A stretch of DNA of 64,000 nucleotides from NCBI GenBank assembly GCA_944386555.1, contig CALXBN010000025.1:41438-105437 (forward strand). The letters are read 5' to 3'. A program made the translations under genes and the position numbers. This DNA is from an uncultured Ruthenibacterium sp. (GTDB taxonomy: Bacteria > Bacillota > Clostridia > Oscillospirales > Ruminococcaceae). The notes beneath the pieces were generated by a model. That model was not told the DNA's origin. It did no database searches and saw nothing but the letters and a program-made list of their open reading frames with translations. Below, one piece after another: positions 25,091-33,144 of the stretch (its first letter is position 1; every line of letters starts with the position of its first letter).

Positions 25091-25969
25091 ATGGAACTGA
25101 CCCAGCTTTCCACCATACGGGACCTGTGCGCCCGCCACGGTTTTTCTCTGTCCAAAGGTTTCGGGCAGAACTTCATCGTCAATCCTGGCGTGTGCCCCAA
25201 AATGGTATCCGCCGCTGGCATCGACAAAACCTGGGGCGTTCTGGAGATCGGTCCGGGCGTCGGTGTGCTCACCAAAGAGCTGTGTGCCGCTGCGGGCAGG
25301 GTGGCGGCGGTAGAGGTGGACAGGCGCCTGGCGCCCATCCTGGCCGAGACCCTGGCCGGGGCCGACAATTTCACACTGGTGTGGGGCGATGTGCTGAAAC
25401 TGGACCTGCACGAGCTGCTGCGCCAGCAGTTTGCCGGCAGGCCCGTAGCGGTGTGCGCCAATTTGCCTTACTATATCACCAGCCCTATTGTGATGAAACT
25501 GTTGGAGGAACGTCTGCCCCTGCAGCAGATTGTGGTGATGGTGCAGAAGGAGGCGGCCGACCGCTTGTGTGCGGTTCCGGGTACCCGGCAGGCCGGCGCC
25601 GTAAGTTATGCGGTACACTATTACGCCCGCCCCCAGATGCTGTTCACTGTGCAGCCAGGCAGCTTCTATCCGCCTCCCAAGGTCACCAGTGCGGTGATCC
25701 GTCTGGAGCTGCACGATGCACCGCCGGTGGTTCCCCGCAGCGAGGCGGCGATGTTCCGGCTGATCCGTGCGGGCTTTGCCCAGCGGCGCAAAACCCTGGC
25801 CAACGCCGCCGCTGCGGGCCTGGGCTTGCCCAAGGCCCAGGTACAGCAGGCACTGGCTGCCTGTGCCATTCCCGCCGGCGCCCGCCCCGAACAGCTGACG
25901 CTGGCCCAGTATGCCCATCTCTCCGATACCCTTGCACCGGCCGGCGTGCCGGAGGAACCTGCCGGCTGA
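25091..25969 (+). CDS. ksgA: 16S rRNA (adenine(1518)-N6/adenine(1519)-N6)-dimethyltransferase
   Basis: The ATG at 25091 follows AAGGAGGAACC and gives 292 residues, the normal length. KsgA/RsmA dimethylates two adjacent adenosines in the loop of 16S helix 45, a late step of small subunit assembly. Motifs: SKGFGQNFI near residue 20, the S-adenosylmethionine loop EIGPGVGVLT near 52-61, VEVDRRLAP (acidic end of strand 2), and the catalytic NLPYYIT near 122. The C-terminal RNA-binding domain is complete (RAGFAQRRKTLANA). Transcription probably depends on read-through of the hairpin just upstream. Confidence 0.95.
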   Translation: MELTQLSTIRDLCARHGFSLSKGFGQNFIVNPGVCPKMVSAAGIDKTWGVLEIGPGVGVLTKELCAAAGRVAAVEVDRRLAPILAETLAGADNFTLVWGDVLKLDLHELLRQQFAGRPVAVCANLPYYITSPIVMKLLEERLPLQQIVVMVQKEAADRLCAVPGTRQAGAVSYAVHYYARPQMLFTVQPGSFYPPPKVTSAVIRLELHDAPPVVPRSEAAMFRLIRAGFAQRRKTLANAAAAGLGLPKAQVQQALAACAIPAGARPEQLTLAQYAHLSDTLAPAGVPEEPAG

Positions 25970-26190
25970 ATCCTTTCCGGCGGCTATCACGGCAGTGCGC
26001 GCCGGTCTGCCGGTCAGGAAGAGAAACGGCCCGCCCTGTGCTGCCTGCTGCGGCCCGGGACGAAACGCGTTTCCTTTGACGGTGAGCAGCCGCAAAGCGG
26101 TTTCGGTATATGCGTGCCGGCAGGGCTCGCGGATGCACACCGCGCGGCGAAAGCCGGTGAGCAGTGCGCGCGGCATCCGTGAAAGTACAC

Positions 26191-26226
26191 AAAGCCCCCC
26201 GGCTGCATCTGCAGCCGGGGGTTTTT
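26191..26226 (+). terminator. Terminator downstream of ksgA
   Basis: A 12-bp stem around CCCCCCGGCTGC/GCAGCCGGGGG with a short loop and five T residues. The stretch 25970-26190 between ksgA and this hairpin holds no supported gene. Confidence 0.9.
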
Positions 26227-26294
26227 GGGTGGGGCGGATATTTTAGATGCCGTTTTCAGAGCTGTAAAGGGAAAATAATCAAAAAACGATAGAG

Positions 26295-26327
26295 AAAAAC
26301 CGCCTAAACCCAGGGTTTAAGCGGTTT
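26295..26327 (-). terminator. Terminator of tRNA-Tyr (minus strand)
   Basis: A stem AAAACCGCCTAAACC/GGTTTAAGCGGTTTT (with one bulge) sits seven bases after the CCA end of the tRNA; the T run lies on the minus strand. Confidence 0.85.
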
Positions 26328-26333
26328 TGTCTT

Positions 26334-26419
26334 TGGTGGGAGAGGATGGATTCGAACCATCGAAGCGAAGACGCAACAGATTTACAGTCTGCCCCCATTG
26401 GCCACTCGGGAACTCTCCC
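26334..26419 (-). tRNA. tRNA-Tyr (anticodon GTA)
   Basis: The minus strand folds into a class II tRNA: acceptor GGGAGAG/CTCTCCC, a D arm beginning CCCGAGTGGCC, anticodon GTA at 26385-26383 in the loop CTGTAAA, a long variable arm, and the T arm GGTTCGAATCC. The discriminator A and CCA are encoded, giving 86 bases. Confidence 0.97.
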
Positions 26420-26461
26420 AGATTCAATTTTTACCCGCATCCATTTCGCGAGTGCTTTATT

Positions 26462-26490
26462 AGTATAGCACTGGCACAAGGAAAAGTCAA
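26462..26490 (-). promoter_or_regulatory. Promoter of tRNA-Tyr
   Basis: Minus-strand TTGACT (26490-26485) and TATACT (26467-26462) with a 17-base spacer, 42 bases upstream of the tRNA. Confidence 0.8.
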
Positions 26491-26659
26491 GTATTTTTTT
26501 CGATCTTTTCCGGATGTACACTTGGGGAAGCCGGCGGGCAAGCGTGGGGCGGCAGCCCTGGCCCGAAGCCTGCTGCGGCCCAAAGCAGGCCCGGATGCAG
26601 CTGCAGGCGAACTTCGAAGCGGCATGCCCGCCGTGCAGGGTACGGCACGCTGCTGCAGG

Positions 26660-26698
26660 AAAAAAGCCGGAGCAAGCGATGCAAAGCTTGCTCCGGCC
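26660..26698 (-). terminator. Terminator of tRNA-Thr (minus strand)
   Basis: A 12-base stem GCCGGAGCAAGC/GCTTGCTCCGGC abuts the tRNA 3' end and is followed by six T on the minus strand. Confidence 0.92.
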
Positions 26699-26774
26699 TG
26701 GAGCCGGCAGACGGACTTGAACCCCCGACCTGCTGATTACAAATCAGCTGCTCTACCAACTGAGCTATGCCGGC
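26699..26774 (-). tRNA. tRNA-Thr (anticodon TGT)
   Basis: A standard 76-base cloverleaf on the minus strand: acceptor GCCGGCA/TGCCGGC, D arm TAGCTCAGTTGGTAGAGCA, anticodon loop TTTGTAA with anticodon TGT at 26741-26739, T arm GGTTCAAGTCC, and an encoded CCA after discriminator T. Confidence 0.97.
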
Positions 26775-26803
26775 ACACGGCGCCTGTTTATGGGCGCCTA
26801 TAT

Positions 26804-26832
26804 AGTATATCAAATTTTGCGGGGCAATGCAA
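26804..26832 (-). promoter_or_regulatory. Promoter of tRNA-Thr
   Basis: Minus-strand TTGCAT (26832-26827) and TATACT (26809-26804), 17 bases apart, 30 bases before the tRNA. Confidence 0.8.
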
Positions 26833-26933
26833 GGGCCGGAGGGCCGGTTGCCGGAACAAATTGTGCAAAACGCTGCATCGGTACGCTGTGCGGGGCATCG
26901 GCCCGCAGGCGTTCGGGCCGGGCACGCGTGCGT

Positions 26934-28031
26934 TCATCGGCCAAAATAGGCGGCAATTTCTTCCATACGGATGCTTTGGGCCACGCCGAAGGGGCAGCGG
27001 CTGTCGCAGTGGCCGCAGGCGATGCAGTCCCCGGCGGTTTTTCCCAAATGGTCATAGTGGTCTGCCGCCAGGGCGTCGCCGGCCAGGGCCAGGTCGTAAT
27101 ATTTGTTGATCAGCCCTACGTCCAGCCCGGCGGGGCAGGGCTGGCAGTGGTTGCAGTACACGCACCGGCCGGAGGCCTCGGCGGGGGTATAGGCCCCCAG
27201 CATGCCGTAGTCGGTCTCCGCCTCGTTTGCATCGAAGTAGCCCAGTACCCGCTGCAAATCCGCCCGGTTTCGCACGCCGGGCAGCACGGTAACAACGCCG
27301 GGGCGCTCCAAAGCGTAGCGGATGCATTGATATTCGGTGAGGGCCTTGCCAAAGGGGGAGGTAGCGGCGTCCAGCAGCTGGCCGCCGCAGAAGGGCTTCA
27401 TCACCGTGATCCCCACGCCCAGTGCCTGGCAGCGGCGGTATAGCTGCCAGCGCTCATCGGCGCTGCCAATGGCAAATTCACCTCCGGTGCGGTAGTCATA
27501 GGCGGGGTTCACACTGAACATCAGCATGTCCAGCAGCCCGGTATCCAGAACCTGCCGGGCCACGGCGGGGGTATGGCTTGAAAGGCCGATATGACGCACT
27601 ACACCCTGGTGCTTCAGTGCCAACAGATAGTCCATGGCACCGTCGGCCCGATAAGCATCCCAGTCGGCGGCTTCATCCAGGCAGTGGATAAAGCCAAAGT
27701 CCACATAATCGGTTTTCAAGGTCTCCAACTGCCAGGCCACACTGCGCTTGATGGTTTCGGCGTTCAGTGTCCAGCCGTACTTGCCGGTGGAGTAATCGGC
27801 GCCGAAGTGCACCTGATAAAAGACCTTTTTGCGGGCACCGCCCACGGTGTCACCGCAGGCGGCGAAGGGCTCGGTATCGCCGGCGGCCAGGTCAAAGTAA
27901 TTCACGCCTTTTTCCAATGCCAGTGCCACGGTGGCCCTGGCTTCCTTGGGGCCGGCCTGTCCCAGGCTGCTGCTGCCCATTCCGATGACGCCGATGGCTT
28001 CACCGCCGTGGGGCAGGATGCGGTATTCCAT
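26934..28031 (-). CDS. Aldo/keto reductase-like protein with C-terminal 4Fe-4S domain, catalytic residues altered
   Basis: The ATG at 28031 follows AGGGAGGA and gives 365 residues. An aldo/keto reductase barrel (about 1-280) is fused to a ferredoxin-like end with CVYCNHCQPCP and CIACGHCDSRCP clusters that could hold two 4Fe-4S centres. In active reductases the pattern FD-T-A-x-x-Y carries the proton donor Tyr and a Lys follows in ATK; here the aligned residues are D52 (FDLAAGD) and Q73 (YQVH), although D47 and the later His (FIHCLDE) remain. The reaction is therefore uncertain; a radical or redox role using the clusters is possible. It is followed upstream by a second, normal aldo/keto reductase gene. 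Confidence 0.8.
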   Translation of the reverse strand: MEYRILPHGGEAIGVIGMGSSSLGQAGPKEARATVALALEKGVNYFDLAAGDTEPFAACGDTVGGARKKVFYQVHFGADYSTGKYGWTLNAETIKRSVAWQLETLKTDYVDFGFIHCLDEAADWDAYRADGAMDYLLALKHQGVVRHIGLSSHTPAVARQVLDTGLLDMLMFSVNPAYDYRTGGEFAIGSADERWQLYRRCQALGVGITVMKPFCGGQLLDAATSPFGKALTEYQCIRYALERPGVVTVLPGVRNRADLQRVLGYFDANEAETDYGMLGAYTPAEASGRCVYCNHCQPCPAGLDVGLINKYYDLALAGDALAADHYDHLGKTAGDCIACGHCDSRCPFGVAQSIRMEEIAAYFGR

Positions 28032-28221
28032 ACTGATTCCTCCCTGATTCTGCGGGCCCCGGGCCCGGTTATCCGTGACAAATAGAAAGGGCCGCGGCGC
28101 AGGGCACACCGTTTTCTGTTTGCCCGGCGCACACATGGGGATAAACCCCATAAGGGCGCAGAAAAAAGTTGTTCTGCCGCCACGCGCCGCCGGCCCGCCC
28201 GCAGACTCGGCGGGCTTTGCT

Positions 28222-29178
28222 CTATTCGCGCAGTTTTGCAATATCCTCATCCGTGCGGTTTCCGTGAATGGTGATATTGGAAAGAGCCTTTTCAATTTCC
28301 ATAAACTCTTTTTCACTCAAAGAGATTTCGGCCGCTCCGAAATTCTCTTTCAGCCGCGTTTCTTTCCTCATACCGGGAATCGGGACGACAAAGCGGTACT
28401 TGTGCAGCATCCATGCAAGGGAAATTTGCGCGGGGCTTGCATGTTTCTGCGCTGCAAATCCCTGCAGCATGCGCAGCAGCGGCTGGTTGGCCTCCATATT
28501 TTCCGGGGCAAAGCGGGTAATGACACGGCGCACATCGTCGCCGGTGTAGACATCTGTTTTCCGGCACTTGCCGCTCAAAAAGCCGCTTGCCATAGGCGAA
28601 AACGCCACAAAGCCAATGCCCAGTTCGCCGCAGGTGGGGATGACGTCTTTTTCAAACACTCGCTCCATCATGGAATACTCGCTCTGTACAGCGGAGAGGG
28701 GCGTTACCGCATTGGCCCGCCGGATTTCTTCCGCAGTAGTCATGGATTGTCCCCAGCCGCGGATTTTGCCTTTTTGAATGAGTTTTCCCATAATTCTGGC
28801 GACTTCCTCCGGCGGTACGCCGGCCTCATTCCGGTGCTGGTAATATAAATCCACATAGTCGGTGCGGAGGCGCTTGAGAGAGGCGTCGAGACGGCGCTCT
28901 ATTTGCTGTTCCAGGTTTTCGCCGCTGTCAATATGCAGTTTTGTGGCAATCGTAACCTGGCTGCGGATCGGCGCCAGCGCTTCGCCCACCAGTTCCTCGT
29001 TGGCACCCGCTCCATAGCCCTCTGCTGTGTCAAAATGGCTGCAGCCCACTTCATGGGCCATCCGAATGAGCCGGATGGCGTCCTTTTTGGGCGGTAACGC
29101 CCCGTACCCGTGGGAAAAGCCCATACAGCCGTAGCCGATCTCCGATACTTCTATATTTCGCAGCTTTCGGGTTTTCAC
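28222..29178 (-). CDS. Aldo/keto reductase
   Basis: The only plausible start in this frame is the GTG at 29178, preceded by AAAGGG nearby and a stronger AAAGGAGG further away. The 318-residue product has the full catalytic set: D and Y in HFDTAEGYG, K in ATKLHID, and H in DLYYQHRNE, and ends with the family's NADP-binding part (IPGMRKETRLKENFGAAEISL). It reduces aldehydes or ketones with NADPH in the cytoplasm; substrate unknown. Its base composition is lower in GC and its codon choice less extreme than that of its neighbours, which fits acquisition by transfer. Confidence 0.9.
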   Translation of the reverse strand: MKTRKLRNIEVSEIGYGCMGFSHGYGALPPKKDAIRLIRMAHEVGCSHFDTAEGYGAGANEELVGEALAPIRSQVTIATKLHIDSGENLEQQIERRLDASLKRLRTDYVDLYYQHRNEAGVPPEEVARIMGKLIQKGKIRGWGQSMTTAEEIRRANAVTPLSAVQSEYSMMERVFEKDVIPTCGELGIGFVAFSPMASGFLSGKCRKTDVYTGDDVRRVITRFAPENMEANQPLLRMLQGFAAQKHASPAQISLAWMLHKYRFVVPIPGMRKETRLKENFGAAEISLSEKEFMEIEKALSNITIHGNRTDEDIAKLRE

Positions 29179-29279
29179 AATCCCTTTTATTTCCTCCTTT
29201 CCAGGTACCCGGCACGAAAGGCAGCTTGCTTATGCAGTGCCGGCTGTCCGAAGGGCCTCGCCGCCGCGGCCGTCTGGCT

Positions 29280-29855
29280 TTACGCCATCCGCAGGGTCAT
29301 TTGGCAGCATGCCTGCACGCCGCAGGCGGCAAAGTATGCCTCCTCCCGGGGAATCCACTGCTTTTGGAAAGCAGCCAGGGCCTCTGCGCCGCCCCGTGCT
29401 TCGATGCGGCGCAGCTGCTCCGCACGCTCCACATCCAGAAATACCCGCAGGGCATAATGCGGCCGCAGGGCGGGCAGGCAGCTGTAGCTGCCCTCTATTA
29501 TGTTCAGCCGTCCGGGAGTCAGCACCGTGCCGGGCTGCAGGGCCTGGCTCTGGCAGGAAAAAGGGGTATAAACGAACGCCTGCCCCCGGCCCATGGGAAG
29601 CAGCACCTCTTCCAGAAAGCGCTCCCAGTGGATATTGCCGCCGGGCTGGGCCATGCGCTGCGGGGTGCGGCGGGCGGCGGGCAGGTAAAAATCGTCCATA
29701 TGCACGGTTACCGTGCCGGGAAAAGCCGTGCAGATGGCTGCGGCCAGGGTGGTTTTGCCCGCGGCGCACCGCCCGTCCAGGGCCACCAGGGCTCCGGCGG
29801 GCAGAGCGGCCAGTGCAGCATGCAGTGCAGGCGGCAGGGTGTTAAGGCTGCTCAT
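29280..29855 (-). CDS. Uridine kinase-like P-loop phosphotransferase
   Basis: The ATG at 29855 overlaps the end of the ECF gene by four bases. The 191-residue product has Walker A at G28-T35 (GRCAAGKT), the substrate-binding DDFYLP at residues 54-59, ERFLEEVLLP, and the LNIIEGSYS segment of the uridine/pantothenate kinase superfamily. Members phosphorylate nucleosides, vitamins or sugars. Coupling to an ECF substrate-capture protein suggests that it phosphorylates the imported compound, trapping it in the cell (inference). Confidence 0.75.
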   Translation of the reverse strand: MSSLNTLPPALHAALAALPAGALVALDGRCAAGKTTLAAAICTAFPGTVTVHMDDFYLPAARRTPQRMAQPGGNIHWERFLEEVLLPMGRGQAFVYTPFSCQSQALQPGTVLTPGRLNIIEGSYSCLPALRPHYALRVFLDVERAEQLRRIEARGGAEALAAFQKQWIPREEAYFAACGVQACCQMTLRMA

Positions 29856-30427
29856 GCCTGCTCAGGTCGAGGGAGTTTGGCGCGCTTGAAAGGCACCAGG
29901 CCCGTGCGGTTCAGTGCAACCATGATGGCCGGAATAAATACCAGCTGCACCAGGATGCCGGGAATGGCGTTCAGCAGTGCGCCGGCCAGGAAAGCCTGCC
30001 AGGTAAAGGCACTGCCGGAGAGGCCCAGCTGCACCACCTGCACGGCGCCCCACACCAGGCGGCCGGCCACCATGGCGGCAATCAGGCATCGGTACAGCGC
30101 CCGCACGCACTGCCATTTGGACAGTCCGTACAGCAGCCCGGCCACCAGGCCGTAGGTCATCAGTTCAAAGGCCATGCCGGTAGCGCCGGGGAAGAACACC
30201 GGCATGCCGAACAGCGCCGAACGCAGCAGCGGCAGCACAAAACCTACCACTGCCCCATACTGCCAGCCGCACACCAGCCCGCACAGGAACACGGGGATGT
30301 GCATGGGCAGCAGCATGCTGCCGATCTGCGGGATCTGGCCGGTGAAGAAGGGCAGCACCAGGCCCAGGGCCAGGAACAGCGCTGCCAGGGTCATGTTTTT
30401 CAAATTGGTTTTCGTTTTGCTTGTCAT
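29852..30427 (-). CDS. ECF transporter S component
   Basis: The ATG at 30427 gives 191 residues with six membrane helices. The N-terminus (KNMTLAALFLALGLVLPFFTG) carries the A-x-x-x-A-type helix that S components use to dock to the EcfT scaffold, and MLLPMHIPVFLCGLVCGWQYG with PLLRSALFG follows the general ECF S pattern. No EcfA or EcfT genes are nearby, so it must share a common energy module (group II arrangement). The overlap with the kinase gene suggests that both serve one nutrient, but the substrate is not evident. Confidence 0.85.
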   Translation of the reverse strand: MTSKTKTNLKNMTLAALFLALGLVLPFFTGQIPQIGSMLLPMHIPVFLCGLVCGWQYGAVVGFVLPLLRSALFGMPVFFPGATGMAFELMTYGLVAGLLYGLSKWQCVRALYRCLIAAMVAGRLVWGAVQVVQLGLSGSAFTWQAFLAGALLNAIPGILVQLVFIPAIMVALNRTGLVPFKRAKLPRPEQA

Positions 30428-30487
30428 GATGTCCTCACTCTTTTCTGTGTTATGTTGCCTGCGGCCGACGCGCCGGCCTTGCAGGCG

Positions 30488-31360
30488 TTATGCGCAGGCG
30501 CAGGCAGACCGTGGGGCGTCGGCGGTGCCGGTAAACACCACCTGTCCCTGGGCGCCGGGAATGTCCCGGATCACCTGCCCGGCGGCGGGCACGCGGATCG
30601 TGCCGGCCAGCGGGTTTTTGATGCTGAGCACCGGCGCGGTCAGTTCGGCGTCCACTTCACTGCGCTCGAAGGCCAGATCGCAGCCTTCCATGCGGCAGTT
30701 CACCAGGCGCAGGCCCTTGCAGTAGCACAGCGGCTGGGTGCCGATGATGGTGCAGTTTTCAAAGGTGACATCCTCGCAGTACCAGGCCAGGTACTCGCCT
30801 TTTATAATGCTGTTGCGCACCAGGACGTGCTTTGCGTGCCAGAAGGCGTCTTTGGTGTCAAAAGTGCAGTGCTCGAACACCGCGTTTTCGATGTACTGGA
30901 AGGAATACTTGCCCGTCAGCGATAAGTCGCGGGCATAAATGTGCCCGGCACGCATCAGAAAGTATTCACCTTCAGCGGTGCAGTCCACCAGTTCCAAGCC
31001 CTGGGTGTTCCAGCCAAACTCCGGCGAGCGGATGGAGCATCGATGCAGCCGTGCCTCGCTGCATTCGCGCAGGGCCTTGATGCCGTGCAGTTTTGTGTCC
31101 TCCACGGTGATGTTCCGGGAATACCACAGCGCGGCCCGGCATTGCTCGGTCATCTCCGATCGGCGGATGGTCAGGCCGTCGTCGTGCCAGAAGGGGTAGC
31201 GCAGGTTGAAAAAGCACGCATCCGCCTGGACGCGGGCACATTCTTTGAAGGCGCTCTCGCCGTCGGCGGGGCCGTCGAAGCGGCAATTTTGCACCTGTAC
31301 GTCCTGCACGCCGTACAGTGCGCGCTCCGCGTCAAAAGTTTGATTCTGAATCCGTTCCAT
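30488..31360 (-). CDS. DUF3737 family beta-helix-like protein
   Basis: The ATG at 31360 follows GGGAGGCATT and gives 290 residues. The protein is a series of short strands with repeated patterns such as VQVQNCRFDG, VEDTKLHGIKAL, FEHCTFDTKDAF and FENCTIIGTQPL, which suits a right-handed beta-helix; this matches DUF3737. It contains many Cys and aromatic residues and no signal peptide. Function unknown. It is the first gene of a minus-strand set with the ECF S component 60 bases downstream. Confidence 0.8.
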   Translation of the reverse strand: MERIQNQTFDAERALYGVQDVQVQNCRFDGPADGESAFKECARVQADACFFNLRYPFWHDDGLTIRRSEMTEQCRAALWYSRNITVEDTKLHGIKALRECSEARLHRCSIRSPEFGWNTQGLELVDCTAEGEYFLMRAGHIYARDLSLTGKYSFQYIENAVFEHCTFDTKDAFWHAKHVLVRNSIIKGEYLAWYCEDVTFENCTIIGTQPLCYCKGLRLVNCRMEGCDLAFERSEVDAELTAPVLSIKNPLAGTIRVPAAGQVIRDIPGAQGQVVFTGTADAPRSACACA

Positions 31361-31443
31361 AACAAATGCCTCCCTTGGGAAAAAGGCCGGCAGCAGTGCC
31401 TCCCGCCGGGGTGCCAAAAACCCCGGCCTGCCGGCCCGTTCTT

Positions 31444-31472
31444 ATCATACCGGAAACGGTATAAAATAGCAA
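31444..31472 (-). promoter_or_regulatory. Promoter of the DUF3737 gene with an inverted repeat
   Basis: Minus-strand TTGCTA (31472-31467) and TATGAT (31449-31444), spacer 17. An inverted repeat TACCG-GAAA-CGGTA at 31448-31461 fills the spacer and could be an operator. Confidence 0.6.
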
Positions 31473-31522
31473 ATACTTATCCCTTATAACATTCCATAGG
31501 CCTGGCGAATGAACCCGGCCCC

Positions 31523-31551
31523 TTGTGCCGGCCGCCCGCCGGTGCTATACT
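31523..31551 (+). promoter_or_regulatory. Promoter of the first MATE gene
   Basis: TTGTGC at 31523-31528 and TATACT at 31546-31551, 17 bases apart. Confidence 0.7.
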
Positions 31552-31589
31552 AAAATAGATATGCCGGGCCGCAGACGCCCGGAGAAACG

Positions 31590-33017
31590 GTGAACAGAAA
31601 GAGAAGGAAACAGAAAGAAGATGGATGTGTGAACAAAGACGGCGAAGGCGTACAGCGGGACGCCAATTCCCTCACCACCGGCAGCGTGCCGCGCAAGATG
31701 CTGCTGTTTGCGGTGCCGATTTTCTTCAGCAACCTGTTTCAACAGCTGTACAACGCGGCCGACTCCCTGATTGTAGGCAATTTCATCGGGCCGGACGCCC
31801 TGGCGGCGGTGGGCTCATCCTCCAGCCTGATTCTGCTGACGGTGGGCTTCATTAACGGCGTGTCCCTGGGCGCAGGGGTGCTGGTGGCCCGAATGTACGG
31901 CGCCAGGGACGCCGAGGGCATGGCTCGTACCGTGCACACCACCATCGCTCTGGGCCTGGTGGCGGGCAGTGTGCTCACCGTGGCGGGGGTGGCCCTCTCG
32001 CCCCAGATCCTCGCCTGGATGGGCACCCCCGCCCGGGTGATGGCCAACTCGGTGCTGTATTTCCGGGTGTATTTTCTGGGCAGCCTGGCGGTGGTGCTGT
32101 ACAATATGGCGGCGGGGATTCTGCAGTCTGTGGGGGATAGCCGCAGCCCTATGGTGTACCTGATCGCAGCCTCCCTCACCAATGTGGCGCTGGACCTGCT
32201 GTTCGTGGCCGTGCTGGGTATGGGCGTGGGCAGCGCGGCGCTGGCCACCATCATCAGCCAGGCTCTCAGTGCCTTTCTTGCTTTCCGCAAGCTGATGAAA
32301 ACCCGCGCGCCCTGGCACTTGCGCTGGCGCAGCGTGCGCTTTCACTGGGCCACCCTGCGCAAGGTGGTGGTGCTGGGCGTGCCCAGCGGGGTGCAGAACT
32401 CCGTCATCAGCCTGGCCAACGTGATTGTGCAGAGCAAGATCAACTCCTTCGGCGCCGACGCCATGGCCGGCTGCGGCGCCTACGCCAAAGTGGAGGGATT
32501 TGCCTTCCTGCCTGTCACCTGCTTTGCCCTGGCCCTGGCCACCTTCGTCAGCCAGAACATCGGTGCGGGGCAATACGGCCGGGTGCGCCAGGGCATGAAG
32601 TTCGGCCTGGTGTGCAGCCCCCTGCTGGCCGAGGGCATCGGCGCGGCGATCTTCGCCCTGGCGCCGGCCCTGGTCAGCGCCTTCAACCGTCAGCCCCAGG
32701 TGGTGGCCTTCGGGGCCGACTATGCCCGCACCGTATCCCTGTTCTACTGCCTGATGGCCTTCTGCCACTGCTGCGCGGGCATTCTGCGGGGCATGGGCCG
32801 GCCCATTGTGCCCATGACCATCATGCTCAGCGTGTGGTGCGTGCTGCGCATCGCCTACCTGACGGTGTGCGTGCCCATCTTCCGGGACATCCGGGTGGTG
32901 TACTGGGGCTACCCCATCACCTGGGCCATCGCCGCGGTGCTGTTCGCCCTGTGCCTGCGCCGGCTGCCCCTGTCCGGCCCGGCGGCGGCCCGGGCCGGAC
33001 ACCACACCGGCGCCTGA
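31590..33017 (+). CDS. MATE family efflux transporter
   Basis: The GTG at 31590 follows GGAGAAAC and gives 475 residues; a GTG at 31629 is a second choice and would drop a basic 13-residue N-terminus. The product has 12 membrane segments, with the MATE signatures PIFFSNLFQQLYNAADSLIVGNFIG in helix 1 and LGMGVGSAALATIISQALSAFL before the midpoint. These proteins expel cationic drugs or metabolites in exchange for sodium or protons. It is monocistronic, with its own promoter and terminator. Confidence 0.93.
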   Translation: MNRKRRKQKEDGCVNKDGEGVQRDANSLTTGSVPRKMLLFAVPIFFSNLFQQLYNAADSLIVGNFIGPDALAAVGSSSSLILLTVGFINGVSLGAGVLVARMYGARDAEGMARTVHTTIALGLVAGSVLTVAGVALSPQILAWMGTPARVMANSVLYFRVYFLGSLAVVLYNMAAGILQSVGDSRSPMVYLIAASLTNVALDLLFVAVLGMGVGSAALATIISQALSAFLAFRKLMKTRAPWHLRWRSVRFHWATLRKVVVLGVPSGVQNSVISLANVIVQSKINSFGADAMAGCGAYAKVEGFAFLPVTCFALALATFVSQNIGAGQYGRVRQGMKFGLVCSPLLAEGIGAAIFALAPALVSAFNRQPQVVAFGADYARTVSLFYCLMAFCHCCAGILRGMGRPIVPMTIMLSVWCVLRIAYLTVCVPIFRDIRVVYWGYPITWAIAAVLFALCLRRLPLSGPAAARAGHHTGA

Positions 33018-33030
33018 GCCGCGCCTGCAG

Positions 33031-33061
33031 CCCGCCCCCTCTTGCCAAGGGGGGCGGGTTT
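33031..33061 (+). terminator. Terminator of the first MATE gene
   Basis: CCCGCCCCCT pairs with AGGGGGGCGGG (one bulged G) around the loop CTTGCCA; three T follow. The -35 box of the next promoter lies in this loop. Confidence 0.7.
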
Positions 33062-33071
33062 CCCGTATAAT
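33042..33071 (+). promoter_or_regulatory. Promoter of the DUF362 gene, nested in a terminator
   Basis: TTGCCA at 33042-33047 and TATAAT at 33066-33071, spacer 18. The -35 lies in the loop of the preceding terminator. Confidence 0.65.
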
Positions 33072-33144
33072 AAGAGGGTGGAGAAAATGGGCGGCCCCAT
33101 GCGGCCCCCGGGAGACCCCTATGAGAAAAGGAGACGCGAACCAA

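Noticed and set aside
22324..25461. A 1045-codon open frame on the minus strand
   Set aside because: It is the mirror of the GC-rich ftsX-M23-S41-ksgA genes, has no ribosome binding site and a His/Gly/Gln-rich composition unlike any protein family.
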